Shown: positions 43,891 to 52,774, numbered from the stretch's first letter. The stretch is 64,000 nt of DNA from Nocardia amikacinitolerans NBRC 108937 (GCF_001612615.1 NZ_BDAU01000001.1:310001-374000); one strand, 5' to 3'. Notes: a model not told the origin generated them from the sequence alone. Translations and numbers: made by a program.

Positions 43891-46382
43891 GGACCGTCAT
43901 CGATCGGTGGCGGCTGTTCGGCTTGCGCGAATTCGCCGTCCACCGCGGCCGTACCCTCGCGTCGGTGACGGTGACGGCGGTGTCGGCGGCGTTCCTGGTC
44001 GCGGTCTTCGGCCTCTTCGGTTCGCTGACCGGGTCGATCGATCGGCTCGTCGGCGGCCTGGCCGGCTCCGCGACGTTGGAGGTGTCCGGCATCACCGACA
44101 CCGGCTTCCCCGCGGCTGTGCACGCCGATGTCGCCGGGGTCCCCGGCGTGGCCGCCGCCGTGCCGATGGTGCGCCAGGTGGTGTCCACCGCCGCGGGCGA
44201 CGTGCTGCTGCTCGGCACCGACATGAGCGCGACCGCGCTGCGCAGCGACCTGCAGCGGGCGCTGGAAACGCACCTGAACGCCCTCGCCGCCACCCCCAGC
44301 GGCGTCCTCGTCGGAACGGAAGTTGGTGCGGCAGAAGGTGATTCACTCCGGCTGGCGAGCACCGAAGTAACCGTCGCCGGTGTCGTGCGCGACGGAAGGG
44401 CGGCGCGTCTCAACGAGGGCCGCTTCGTGCTTGCGGCCTTGCCGGTCGCCCAGCAGGTGACCGGCCACGCCGACCGGATCGATTCGATTCTGATCGTTCC
44501 GTCCGCCGCGGCGGACGGGGCGACCCTGCGCACCGCGGTCGAGGACGCGGTGGACGGCCGCGCCGTGGTGGCCGCACCGAGTCTGCGAGCGGTACAGGCG
44601 GGCAACGGAATTCGGATTCTGCAGTACATGATGCTGATGGGTGCGGCGCTCGCGTTCATCGTGGCCGCGTTCCTCATCTACACCACGGTGACGATGGCGA
44701 TCGCCCAACGCCGGGCGACCATCTCGATGCTGCGCGCCGTTGGCGGGCGCGGGCGGACGCTGGTGACCGATCTGCTCGTCGAAGCGTTCCTCGTCGGCGC
44801 GCTCGGCGGCCTGATCGGGTCGGCGCTCGGGGCCGTACTCGGCCGTCTCGCGGTCGGCACCCTGCCCGCGGCGCTCATGCAGTCGGTGGAAGCACGGACG
44901 GTGTACATCCTGCCGCTGTACGCGATTCCGATCGCGGTCCTCGCCGCGGCCGGAACCAGCGTGGCGGCCTCGGCGGTGGCGGCGCGACAGGTGTACAAGG
45001 TGTCACCCGTCGAGGCGCTCGCACCGGTCGGCGCGTCCACCGCGGACCGCGTTCCGGCCTGGCTGCGGTGGGGCGCGGCGGTCTCCGCGATCGGGTCGGT
45101 GACGATCGCGGCCGGGCTCGCGGTGCTGCGGCTCGGCGAGTTCCTGTGGTCGGGGATCGCGCTGTCGATGTTCTTCGGCGCGAGTGTCACCCTGTGCTTC
45201 GCGCTGTCCGGGCAACTCGTCCAGGCCGCTACGGCGGTGGCGCGGCGCCTCGGCCACGCGGGCGAACTCGCGGCGGCGACGCTCGAGCGCGCGCCGCGCC
45301 GGGTGTGGGCCACCCTCATGACCGTCTTCATGGCGGTCGCGGTCACCGTGACCATCACCGGCTCGAACGGGGATCTGCTCGGGTCGGTGCGCGATTCGGT
45401 GACGCCGACGGGCGGTGTCGACTTCTGGGTGGCTTCGCACGGGCCCGACCAACTGCCCACCGGCCCCGCGCTGCCGAACGACCTCGCGCCGACGATCGCC
45501 GGACTGCCGAGCGTGGCGCGGGTCAGCGAAGGGCAGGTCGCGTACGCGACGCTGGGTGAACACAAGATCGCTGTGCACGGACTCGGGGAGAACGCGGCCA
45601 GCCCCCTGTTCGACGACCTCGACCCGCGGACCCGAGCCGACATCGTCGCCGGACGCGGTGTCGTGCTGTCCAGGGATCTGAGCCGCACCCTCGAGCTCGA
45701 GGTCGGCGACGAACTCGCGCTGCGCACGCCGGACGGAATGCAGCGCACCGAGGTGCTCGCCGTCGTGCCGTACTTCACGACCCTGTCCGGCACGGCGGGT
45801 ATCGGATTGACGCAGATGCGGACCTGGTTCGACCGGCCGGGGGCGACCGTCTTGCAGGTCGAGGGCGCCGCGGGGACCGATGCGGAGCGGCTCCGGGAGT
45901 CGATCCGCGCGGTCACCCCGGATCGGGTGCACGTGTACTCCAGCGAACAGTCCACCGCGGGCGTCGAAAGCGCCCTCCGCCAGGGCATGGCGGTGAGCAA
46001 CGCCCTCTGGGTGATCGTCGCGCTGATCGCCGCGATCGCGCTGCTCACCACGCTGACCCTGTCGGTGCTCGAGCGCCGCCGCGAGCTCGGCGTGCTGCGG
46101 GCGATGGGCTCGAGTCGCAGGCTCACCCTCGGCATGGTGCTGGCCGAGGCGGCGAGCGTCGGGATCGTCGGCGGCGGCCTCGGGCTGGTGTTCGGCATGG
46201 CGAGCCAGTACTTCTTCGACCGCCTCAGCGTGGACATCATGAACATCGACGTGGCCTACCGACCGAGTGCGGCGGTACTCGCCTTCGCGATCGGCGCTGT
46301 CGCGCTGAGCCTGCTCGGCGCCGTCCCGCCCGCGATCCGAGCGGCACGTCTGAACATCATCGAGGCCGTCGGCATCGACTGA
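43887..46382 (+). CDS. ABC transporter permease, FtsX/MacB-like, two FtsX domains
   Basis: An 831-aa integral membrane protein. One TM near residue 25-45 is followed by a large external domain, then a TM block (~245-375) forming the first FtsX domain (QYMMLMGAALAFIVAAFLIY, TTVTMAIAQRRATISMLRAV). The architecture repeats, ending with NALWVIVALIAAIALLTTLT, ERRRELGVLRAMGSSRRLTL and a terminal TM pair. The duplicated 'RR(A/E)..(I/L)..(L)RA(V/M)G' coupling motifs contact the ATPase. These transporters move lipids, lipoproteins or antibiotics without a periplasmic binding protein. Coupled to the ATPase by ATGA. Confidence 0.92.
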   Translation: MRTVIDRWRLFGLREFAVHRGRTLASVTVTAVSAAFLVAVFGLFGSLTGSIDRLVGGLAGSATLEVSGITDTGFPAAVHADVAGVPGVAAAVPMVRQVVSTAAGDVLLLGTDMSATALRSDLQRALETHLNALAATPSGVLVGTEVGAAEGDSLRLASTEVTVAGVVRDGRAARLNEGRFVLAALPVAQQVTGHADRIDSILIVPSAAADGATLRTAVEDAVDGRAVVAAPSLRAVQAGNGIRILQYMMLMGAALAFIVAAFLIYTTVTMAIAQRRATISMLRAVGGRGRTLVTDLLVEAFLVGALGGLIGSALGAVLGRLAVGTLPAALMQSVEARTVYILPLYAIPIAVLAAAGTSVAASAVAARQVYKVSPVEALAPVGASTADRVPAWLRWGAAVSAIGSVTIAAGLAVLRLGEFLWSGIALSMFFGASVTLCFALSGQLVQAATAVARRLGHAGELAAATLERAPRRVWATLMTVFMAVAVTVTITGSNGDLLGSVRDSVTPTGGVDFWVASHGPDQLPTGPALPNDLAPTIAGLPSVARVSEGQVAYATLGEHKIAVHGLGENAASPLFDDLDPRTRADIVAGRGVVLSRDLSRTLELEVGDELALRTPDGMQRTEVLAVVPYFTTLSGTAGIGLTQMRTWFDRPGATVLQVEGAAGTDAERLRESIRAVTPDRVHVYSSEQSTAGVESALRQGMAVSNALWVIVALIAAIALLTTLTLSVLERRRELGVLRAMGSSRRLTLGMVLAEAASVGIVGGGLGLVFGMASQYFFDRLSVDIMNIDVAYRPSAAVLAFAIGAVALSLLGAVPPAIRAARLNIIEAVGID

Positions 46383-46400
46383 CGGCCGGAAGGAATCATC

Positions 46401-46901
46401 ATGCGCAGGCAATCATTCCCACGCGCCCGTGTTCTACTCGTCGCCGCGGCGGCGATCGTCGCTGTCGGCTGCGGAGATTCGGGCGACGACAGCCCTGCCA
46501 ACCCCGCCGCGGGAAGCAGCACGCGGCAGGCGACCGACCGGCCGCCGGTGCCGCTGCCGAGCCCGGCCGAACTCAACGCGGGACTCGGCATAGCCCTGAA
46601 CCCCGCCACCCCGGCCGACCAGAAGCTCACCTTCGTTCAGGGCGCGGAGAACGACCCGGAGCTGATCGCCAGGGTGACCGAGGCAGCCACGAAGAACGGC
46701 GTCACCATGACGGTGACGCAGGTGGAGTACACCGGCGGCGAGACCATGCAGGCGCGCGCGACCTTGTCCGTCAACGGCACGCCCGTCGAGGGTCAGTCCG
46801 TGATTCCGTTCGTCGCCGAGAACGGTCGCTGGAAGTTGCAGAAGGCATGGGCGTGCCAGATGCTCGCCAACGCCCAGACCACCTCCCCCAGCTGTCCTTA
46901 G
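46401..46901 (+). CDS. Mtb12-like lipoprotein
   Basis: A 166-aa protein with a lipoprotein signal (RARVLLVAAAAIVAVGC; lipobox AVGC, Cys24) and a Ser/Pro-rich linker. A ~110-residue domain resembles the low-molecular-weight antigen Mtb12 family of mycolate actinobacteria (PSPAELNAGLGIALNPATPA, QKLTFVQGAENDPELI, then VIPFVAENGRWKLQKAWAC). It follows the permease by 18 bp and may be the surface component of the exporter. Function of the family unknown. Confidence 0.8.
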   Translation: MRRQSFPRARVLLVAAAAIVAVGCGDSGDDSPANPAAGSSTRQATDRPPVPLPSPAELNAGLGIALNPATPADQKLTFVQGAENDPELIARVTEAATKNGVTMTVTQVEYTGGETMQARATLSVNGTPVEGQSVIPFVAENGRWKLQKAWACQMLANAQTTSPSCP

Positions 46902-46927
46902 CGAGAGGCGACCGATTCGCCGAGCCC

Positions 46928-46966
46928 TTGACTGACCGTTCATTCGTAAGTGAGTATATCGTCAGT
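46928..46966 (+). promoter_or_regulatory. Candidate promoter/operator of the secreted sulfatase
   Basis: TTGACT at 46928-46933 is a good -35 element. AT-rich TGAGTATATC follows at 46951-46960. ACTGAC (46931-46936) and GTCAGT (46961-46966) form an inverted repeat bracketing the presumed core. No regulator is adjacent. Confidence 0.4.
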
Positions 46967-46999
46967 TAGGTGGGTAGTCGGCGAAAGGTTGTGTCTCAC

Positions 47000-48487
47000 A
47001 TGCCCCAACGAACGATGGTCGGCCGCCGCGAGGTGCTGGCCATGATGGCCGCGGCGCCGGTGCTGGCGGCCGCGCCCGTCCCGCGCGCGGCGGCAGCACC
47101 CGCATCGCGTCGGCCGAACATCCTGGTCGTCATGACCGACCAGGAACGCGCGGACGTCGCGTTGCCGCCGGGATTCAGCCTGCCCGCACGCGACCGAATA
47201 GCCGCCGCCGGAGTGCGTTTCGCCATGCACCACACCCCGACCGCGCCGTGCTCGCCCGCCAGGTCGACGTTCTTCACCGGTCGGCAGGCGCCCGTCACCG
47301 GCATGCTCGACAATGTCCGCGGCAGCGAGCCCATGGGCGCGCTGCTCGGCGCGATGGAGGCGTTCAGCCCGAATCTCGACGCCACCATCCCCACGCTCGG
47401 CACGGTCTTGCGCGGCGCCGGATACCGCACCGCCTACATCGGCAAATGGCATCTGTCCGATCCGGTCGGCCCCGAGCCGACGGCGTTGTCGCAGTACGGA
47501 TTCGACGAGGCGCTCGACATCCTGTCCGGCGGCGGACCGAACGAGGGAACCCACGAGGATCCCGGGGTCGTGGACCAGGCGGTGGACTGGTTGCGCGGAC
47601 GCGCGGGCGCCCCCGAGCCGTGGCTGTGCGTGGTGAGCATGGTCAACCCGCACGACATGATGTTCTGCCCGCGCTTCTACCGGCTCGAAGACGTCCCCGA
47701 CTACGGCGCGGCGGTACCGGCGAATTTCGAATCCGATCTGTCGACCAAACCGCGTGTGCAAACCGCTTGGCGCACAGCGAATTCCCTCGTCGGTGGCGTC
47801 ATGCCGGAGGAGGTCACCTCACCGCTCGCCCAACGGCAGTGGCGGCAGTGGGGCAACTGGTATCTCGAATTGTTGCGCCGCACAGACGAATTGATCGACC
47901 GCGTGCTCGGCGCTCTCGACGACAGCGGCGCCGCCGCCGACACCGTCGTGGTCCGGGTCGCCGACCACGGGGAACTCGGTGGCGCGCACGGGCTTCGGCA
48001 GAAGGGCGCGATGATCTATCGCGAGAACAACAGGGTCCCGCTGGTCATCGCCGACCCGCGCAACCCCGGCACCCACGGGACGACCGCCACCGGCCTGACC
48101 TCGCACGTGGACCTGGTGCCCACGCTCGCGGCGCTGGCCGGAGCCACGCCGGGGCCGGTCGCCGGCCGCGACCTGACACCGCTGCTGACCGATCCCGGCC
48201 GAACGGTGCGGGAGGCCCTGCTGCTGACCTCCGACGCCAAGTCCAGCGGCGGTCTGCTGCCCGACGTCGGCTACTGCCTGCGCGGCGCGATCACCCCGCG
48301 CTACAGCTTCGCCCGATACGCCACACCGGAGAAGCTGTCCGGCCCGCGCTCGGAGTTCGAGTACGAGCTCTACGACCGCCAGGAAGATCCGCTCGAGCTG
48401 CGCAACCTCGCCAACGCGGGCGGCGCACCGAACCTCGTCGCGGAGCTGAACGACCTAGTGGATTCGCTGATCGCCCAGGAGTTGTGA
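47000..48487 (+). CDS. Secreted sulfatase (formylglycine-type)
   Basis: A 495-aa sulfatase starting with a Tat-like leader: GRREVLAMMAAAPVLAAAP followed by an Ala-rich cleavage region near 33. Metal-binding Asp is in NILVVMTDQERAD, and the formylglycine motif is CSPARSTFFTGR (Cys84). YIGKWHLSD, MVNPHDMM and VRVADHGELGGAHGLRQKG complete the active site. The DHGE motif and choline-sulfatase-like CSPAR suggest a small sulfate or phosphonate ester as substrate. ATG at 47000; GTG at 46991, with GAAAGG close by, is an alternative start. It is flanked by its own promoter and terminator, so it is independent of the PKS locus. Confidence 0.9.
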   Translation: MPQRTMVGRREVLAMMAAAPVLAAAPVPRAAAAPASRRPNILVVMTDQERADVALPPGFSLPARDRIAAAGVRFAMHHTPTAPCSPARSTFFTGRQAPVTGMLDNVRGSEPMGALLGAMEAFSPNLDATIPTLGTVLRGAGYRTAYIGKWHLSDPVGPEPTALSQYGFDEALDILSGGGPNEGTHEDPGVVDQAVDWLRGRAGAPEPWLCVVSMVNPHDMMFCPRFYRLEDVPDYGAAVPANFESDLSTKPRVQTAWRTANSLVGGVMPEEVTSPLAQRQWRQWGNWYLELLRRTDELIDRVLGALDDSGAAADTVVVRVADHGELGGAHGLRQKGAMIYRENNRVPLVIADPRNPGTHGTTATGLTSHVDLVPTLAALAGATPGPVAGRDLTPLLTDPGRTVREALLLTSDAKSSGGLLPDVGYCLRGAITPRYSFARYATPEKLSGPRSEFEYELYDRQEDPLELRNLANAGGAPNLVAELNDLVDSLIAQEL

Positions 48488-48508
48488 GGGCGGCTCACCC
48501 GACGATCT

Positions 48509-48541
48509 CGCCGACCGGGCGAACCCCACCGCCGGTCGGCG
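48509..48541 (+). terminator. Hairpin terminator after the sulfatase
   Basis: CGCCGACCGG (48509-48518) pairs perfectly with CCGGTCGGCG (48532-48541) across a 13-nt loop, 21 bp after the stop. It separates the sulfatase from the hydrogenase locus. Confidence 0.7.
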
Positions 48542-48622
48542 GACGGATTCTCCGTTATCGCGCCGCCCGATGTGCCGCGGAGTAGCCTCGATAGGGGTCA
48601 TATCCCAAAAGCCGAGGCCACG

Positions 48623-48994
48623 ATGCACGAAATGGCGATAACTCGAAGTGTCGTCGACGCCGTGTGTGAGCATGCGGCGGGACGGCGGGTGCACAGCGTC
48701 ACCGTGGAGGTCGGCGCGCTGTGCGCGATTGTGCCCGAGGCGATGCGGTTCTGCTTCGAGCTGGCGACCGAGGGGACGGTGGCGGACGGTGCCGAGCTGG
48801 TCGTGCAGACCGTGCCAGGCGCCGCGCTCTGCCGGTCCTGCGGCGCCGAGTTCGCCCTCGTCGATCTGATTCCGCTGTGTCCGTGCGGTAGCGCGGACGT
48901 CGAGATCAGGTCCGGGCGGGAGCTTCGAATCCGGACGATGGAAGTGAGCGAATCATGTGCGCGACCTGCGGATGCGGCGATTCGACAGCCATGA
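48623..48994 (+). CDS. hypA: Hydrogenase nickel-insertion protein HypA
   Basis: A 123-aa protein starting MHEMAI, whose His2 is the nickel ligand of HypA. The zinc site has two CxxC-type pairs: LCRSCGAEF and LCPCGS. HypA works with HypB to load nickel into the hydrogenase large subunit after the Fe(CN)2CO centre is placed. The C-terminus is ~10 residues longer than usual and overlaps hypB by 40 bp, so the two are translationally coupled. It is the first gene of the hydrogenase locus; a terminator lies upstream. Confidence 0.93.
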   Translation: MHEMAITRSVVDAVCEHAAGRRVHSVTVEVGALCAIVPEAMRFCFELATEGTVADGAELVVQTVPGAALCRSCGAEFALVDLIPLCPCGSADVEIRSGRELRIRTMEVSESCARPADAAIRQP

Positions 48995-49824
48995 TCACGG
49001 TCCTGCGCGACCACCCGCACGAGCACGACCCCGACCACCGGAACGACCCCGATCACCAGCACGCGCACGGCCACCACCACGGCCACGAAGACGACGACGC
49101 GCACGGCCACGAGCACGCGGATCACGTCCACGTGCCGATCACCGAAACCGTGACCTTGGAGCAGAAAGTGCTGGCCAAGAACGATCGACTGGCCCAGCAC
49201 AACAGGGAACGGCTGCGGCGCGGCGGCATCGTGGCACTCAACGTCACCAGCTCGCCGGGAGCAGGTAAGACGACGCTGCTCGAGCGGACCATCCGCGATC
49301 TCAGCGATCGACCGGTGGCGGTGGTCGAGGGCGATCAGGAGACCTTGATCGACGCCCAACGCATCAAGGCGACGGGGTGCCGAGTGGTCCAGGTCAATAC
49401 CGGCGCCGGTTGCCACCTGGATGCCGAAATGATGCGACACGCTCTGGACGAGCTCGATCCCGCGCCGGGCACGCTGCTGTTCATCGAGAATGTCGGCAAT
49501 TTGGTCTGCCCCGCGCTGTTCGATTTGGGCGAGCTCGCCAAGGTCGTGGTGTTCTCGGTGACCGAGGGCACGGACAAACCGCTGAAGTATCCGCACATGT
49601 TCGCCGCGGCCGGATTGGTGATAGTCAACAAAATCGATCTGATTCCGTACGTCGATTTCGATCTCGACCGGTGCGCCGAATACGCGCACTCGATCAATCC
49701 CGGGGTACCGATCATGCCGGTCTCCGCGATCACCGGCGAGGGCTTGCCGAACTGGTACACATGGCTTTCCGGGCAGATGTCGCCGCCATCGGCCTCCCTT
49801 GAGGAAGCCTCCGCCCCCGCCTAG
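48955..49824 (+). CDS. hypB: Hydrogenase nickel GTPase HypB
   Basis: A 289-aa protein. The N-terminus MCATCGCG holds the high-affinity metal motif CxxCGC. Residues ~20-58 are an Asp/His-rich tract (HAHGHHHGHEDD and similar) for nickel storage, as in HypB of Rhizobium. The SIMIBI G domain follows: P-loop NVTSSPGAGKTTLLE, VVEGDQETLIDAQRI, FIENVGNLVCPALFD (metal Cys) and VNKID. It hydrolyses GTP to drive nickel transfer from HypA. A CRP-like box lies directly after the gene, ahead of the structural subunits. Confidence 0.95.
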   Translation: MCATCGCGDSTAMITVLRDHPHEHDPDHRNDPDHQHAHGHHHGHEDDDAHGHEHADHVHVPITETVTLEQKVLAKNDRLAQHNRERLRRGGIVALNVTSSPGAGKTTLLERTIRDLSDRPVAVVEGDQETLIDAQRIKATGCRVVQVNTGAGCHLDAEMMRHALDELDPAPGTLLFIENVGNLVCPALFDLGELAKVVVFSVTEGTDKPLKYPHMFAAAGLVIVNKIDLIPYVDFDLDRCAEYAHSINPGVPIMPVSAITGEGLPNWYTWLSGQMSPPSASLEEASAPA

Positions 49825-49829
49825 ACTGA

Positions 49830-49845
49830 CGTGACGAGTGTCACA
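49830..49845. promoter_or_regulatory. CRP/GlxR-like box upstream of the hydrogenase structural genes
   Basis: CGTGA-CGAGTG-TCACA differs by one base from the actinobacterial CRP consensus TGTGA-N6-TCACA. It sits 5 bp after the hypB stop and 64 bp before the small-subunit ATG, where a separate promoter for the structural genes would be. Confidence 0.55.
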
Positions 49846-49908
49846 TTCCGGACGGTTTTCTCGAATCGGAAACCTGTGCGGCGCTCCAGCTTCGAAAGGT
49901 GGCATCTC

Positions 49909-50964
49909 ATGCCGACTAAGGAAGCAGTCAAAGCCGAAGACACGCTGATCCACGTTCTCTGGATCAACGCCGGCCTCAGTTGTGACGGTGACTCGGTGGC
50001 GCTGACTGCCGCCTCCCAGCCCAGCATCGAGGAGATCGCCCTGGGTTCGCTACCCGGTCTCCCCAAGGTTGCCGTCCATTGGCCGCTGATCGATTTCGAA
50101 TGCGGTCCCAACGGTGGGGCCGACGATTTCCTGGAATGGTTCTTCCGCGCCGACCGCGGCGAACTCGAACCGTTCGTCCTCGTTGTCGAGGGATCGATTC
50201 CCAACGAGCAGCTCAAAACCGAGGGCTACTGGTGCGGGTTCGGCAACAACCCCGAGACCGGCCAGCCGATGACGACCAGCGAGTGGCTGGATCGTCTCGC
50301 CCCGAAGGCCACCGCCATCGTGGCCGCAGGTACCTGCGCCACCTACGGCGGCATCCACGCCATGGCAGGAAACCCGACCGGGGCGATGGGCGTGCCGGAC
50401 TACCTCGGCTGGGAGTGGCGGAGCAAGGCGGATATCCCCATCGTCTGCGTGCCGGGCTGCCCGATTCACCCGGACAACCTCTCCGAGACCCTGACCTACC
50501 TGCTCTACATGGCCACCGGCCAGGCGCCGATGATCCCGCTCGACGACGCGCTGCGGCCCAAGTGGCTGTTCGCCGCGACCGTCCACGAGGGATGCGATCG
50601 CGCCGGGTACTACGAGCAGGGCGACTTCGCGACCGAGTACGGATCGCCGAAGTGCATCGTGAAGCTCGGCTGCTGGGGTCCGGTCGTGAAATGCAATGTG
50701 CCCAAGCGCGGTTGGATCAACGGCGTCGGCGGCTGCCCCAATGTCGGCGGCATCTGCATCGGCTGCACCATGCCCGGTTTCCCGGACAAGTTCATGCCGT
50801 TCATGGACGAGCCGCCAGGCGGCAAGCTCTCCTCGGCGGCCTCCGGACTGTACGGGTCGGTGATCCGCAGCCTGCGCTCGGTCACCGGCCGCACCGTGGA
50901 CAAGGAACCGCGCTGGCGACACCGCGGCGAGAAGCTGGAAACCGGCGCGACGCGCACCTGGTAG
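49909..50964 (+). CDS. hhyS: [NiFe]-hydrogenase small subunit, group 1h (actinobacterial) type
   Basis: A 351-aa Fe-S subunit that passes electrons from the active site through three clusters. The proximal motif reads LSCDGDSVAL, i.e. Cys25-x-x-Asp28 in place of CxxC. This 3Cys/1Asp proximal cluster is known from the oxygen-insensitive actinobacterial-type hydrogenase of Ralstonia eutropha. Other ligands: Cys143 (AAGTCATYGG), Cys184 (CVPGCPIHPDN), distal His226/Cys229/Cys249/Cys255, and medial Cys262, Cys283, Cys286, with an additional Cys276. There is no Tat leader, as in group 1h enzymes. ATG at 49909 (GAAAGGTGG just upstream) is preferred to the longer frame from 49831, which would overlap the CRP box. 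Confidence 0.93.
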   Translation: MPTKEAVKAEDTLIHVLWINAGLSCDGDSVALTAASQPSIEEIALGSLPGLPKVAVHWPLIDFECGPNGGADDFLEWFFRADRGELEPFVLVVEGSIPNEQLKTEGYWCGFGNNPETGQPMTTSEWLDRLAPKATAIVAAGTCATYGGIHAMAGNPTGAMGVPDYLGWEWRSKADIPIVCVPGCPIHPDNLSETLTYLLYMATGQAPMIPLDDALRPKWLFAATVHEGCDRAGYYEQGDFATEYGSPKCIVKLGCWGPVVKCNVPKRGWINGVGGCPNVGGICIGCTMPGFPDKFMPFMDEPPGGKLSSAASGLYGSVIRSLRSVTGRTVDKEPRWRHRGEKLETGATRTW

Positions 50965-50974
50965 GAGGACTTCG

Positions 50975-52771
50975 ATGACTCAGATCATTCCGGAGCCGTC
51001 GCACCGAAAGGTCGATCCGAACGCCCTCGTGGAGATGGCGTGGGATCCGATCACCCGGATCGTCGGCAGCTTGGGTATCTACACCAAGATCGATTTCGAG
51101 AACCAGCAGGTCGTGGAGTGCCACAGCACGTCGTCGATCTTCCGCGGCTACTCCATCTTCATGAAGGGCAAGGATCCGCGCGACGCGCATTTCATCACCA
51201 GCCGGATCTGCGGCATCTGCGGCGACAACCACGCCACCTGCTCGTGCTACTGCCAGAACATGGCCTACGGCGTGCAACCGCCGCACCTGGGCGAGTGGTT
51301 CGTCAACCTCGGTGAAGCGGCCGAGTACATGTTCGACCACAACATCTTCCAGGAGAACCTGGTCGGCGTGGACTTCTGCGAGAAGATGGTCTCCGAGACC
51401 AATCCCGGTGTGCTGGCCCGCGCCGAGCGCACCGAAGCGCCGCACGCGGACGCGCACGGGTATCGGACGATCGCCGACATCATGCGGGCGCTGAACCCGT
51501 TCAGCGGCGATTTCTATCGCGAGGCGCTGCAAGTCAGCCGGTACACGCGCGAGATGTTCTGTCTCATGGAGGGCAGGCACGTGCACCCGTCGACGCTGTA
51601 CCCCGGCGGTGTCGGCACCGTCGCCACCATCCAGCTGATGACCGATTACATGACGCGGCTGATGCGGTACGTGGAGTTCATGAAGAAGGCCGTGCCGATG
51701 CACGACGATCTGTTCGACTTCTTCTACGAGGCGCTGCCCGGCTACGACAAGGTCGGTCTGCGCCGCACGCTGCTCGGCTGCTGGGGTTCGTTCCAGGATC
51801 CCGAGTTCTGCAACTTCTCCTACAAGGACATGGAGGACTGGGGTCGCAAGATGTTCGTGACCCCCGGCGTGATCGTGGACGGGAAGCTGCTCACGACCAG
51901 CCTGGTCGACATCAACCTCGGCATCCGAATCCTGTTGGGCAGTTCGTATTACGACGACTGGACCGACCAGGAGACGTTCGTGAAGACCGACCCGCTCGGC
52001 AATCCGGTGGATCGGCGCCACCCGTGGAACCAGCACACCAACCCCAAGCCGCAGAAGCGCGACCTGGAGGACAAGTACAGCTGGGTGATGTCGCCGCGCT
52101 GGTTCGACGGCACGGACCACTTGGCGCTGGACACCGGCGGCGGACCGCTGGCGCGGCTGTGGTCCACGGCGCTGGCCGGGCTCGTCGACATCGGCTACGT
52201 GAAGTCGACCGGGCACAGCGTGCAGATCAACCTGCCGAAGACCGCACTGAAGGGGCCGGTCGAGCTGGAATGGAAGATTCCGTCCGTCGGCAGCAACACC
52301 ATCGAACGCGACAGGGCCCGCACCTACTTCCAGGCCTACGCGGCGGCCTGCGCCCTGCACTTCGCCGAGAAGGCCATCGAGGAGATCAGGGCCGGACACA
52401 CCAAGACCTGGGAGCCGTTCGAGGTGCCCGAGGAAAGCATCGGGTGCGGCTTCACCGAGGCCGTGCGCGGTGTCCTGTCCCATCACATGGTGATCAGGGA
52501 CGGCAAGATCGCCAACTACCACCCGTATCCGCCGACGCCGTGGAACGCCAGCCCGCGCGACAGCTTCGGCACACCGGGCCCCTACGAGGACGCGGTGCAG
52601 GGCCAGGCGATCTTCGAGGAGAACAACCGGGAGAACTTCAAGGGCATCGACATCATGCGCACGGTGCGCAGCTTCGATCCGTGCCTGCCGTGCGGCGTGC
52701 ACATGTATCTCGGCAAAGGCAAGACGCTGGAGAAGGTGCACTCCCCCGCCCAGACGCTGACGCCGGAGTAG
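50975..52771 (+). CDS. hhyL: [NiFe]-hydrogenase large subunit, group 1h type
   Basis: A 598-aa catalytic subunit that binds and splits H2. The L1 motif RICGICGDNHATCS gives Cys79 and Cys82, and L2 DPCLPCGVH gives Cys570 and Cys573, the four Ni/Fe ligands. After His576 a 22-residue C-terminal peptide remains, which the endopeptidase encoded at 56812 should remove during maturation. The CGICGDNHAxCS form of L1 and the length fit group 1h high-affinity enzymes used to scavenge atmospheric H2. It starts 10 bp after the small subunit and is followed by the NifU/Rieske fusion after 3 bp. Confidence 0.95.
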   Translation: MTQIIPEPSHRKVDPNALVEMAWDPITRIVGSLGIYTKIDFENQQVVECHSTSSIFRGYSIFMKGKDPRDAHFITSRICGICGDNHATCSCYCQNMAYGVQPPHLGEWFVNLGEAAEYMFDHNIFQENLVGVDFCEKMVSETNPGVLARAERTEAPHADAHGYRTIADIMRALNPFSGDFYREALQVSRYTREMFCLMEGRHVHPSTLYPGGVGTVATIQLMTDYMTRLMRYVEFMKKAVPMHDDLFDFFYEALPGYDKVGLRRTLLGCWGSFQDPEFCNFSYKDMEDWGRKMFVTPGVIVDGKLLTTSLVDINLGIRILLGSSYYDDWTDQETFVKTDPLGNPVDRRHPWNQHTNPKPQKRDLEDKYSWVMSPRWFDGTDHLALDTGGGPLARLWSTALAGLVDIGYVKSTGHSVQINLPKTALKGPVELEWKIPSVGSNTIERDRARTYFQAYAAACALHFAEKAIEEIRAGHTKTWEPFEVPEESIGCGFTEAVRGVLSHHMVIRDGKIANYHPYPPTPWNASPRDSFGTPGPYEDAVQGQAIFEENNRENFKGIDIMRTVRSFDPCLPCGVHMYLGKGKTLEKVHSPAQTLTPE

Positions 52772-52774
52772 CGG

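Noticed and set aside
49020-49130. His/Asp-rich repeat-like tract that could be mistaken for a DNA repeat
   Set aside because: It is the nickel-binding histidine-rich segment of HypB, a normal feature of the family.
49831-49908. Longer hydrogenase small-subunit start at 49831
   Set aside because: It would add ~26 residues not seen in group 1h subunits, start inside the CRP-like box and lack an RBS; ATG 49909 has GAAAGGTGG.
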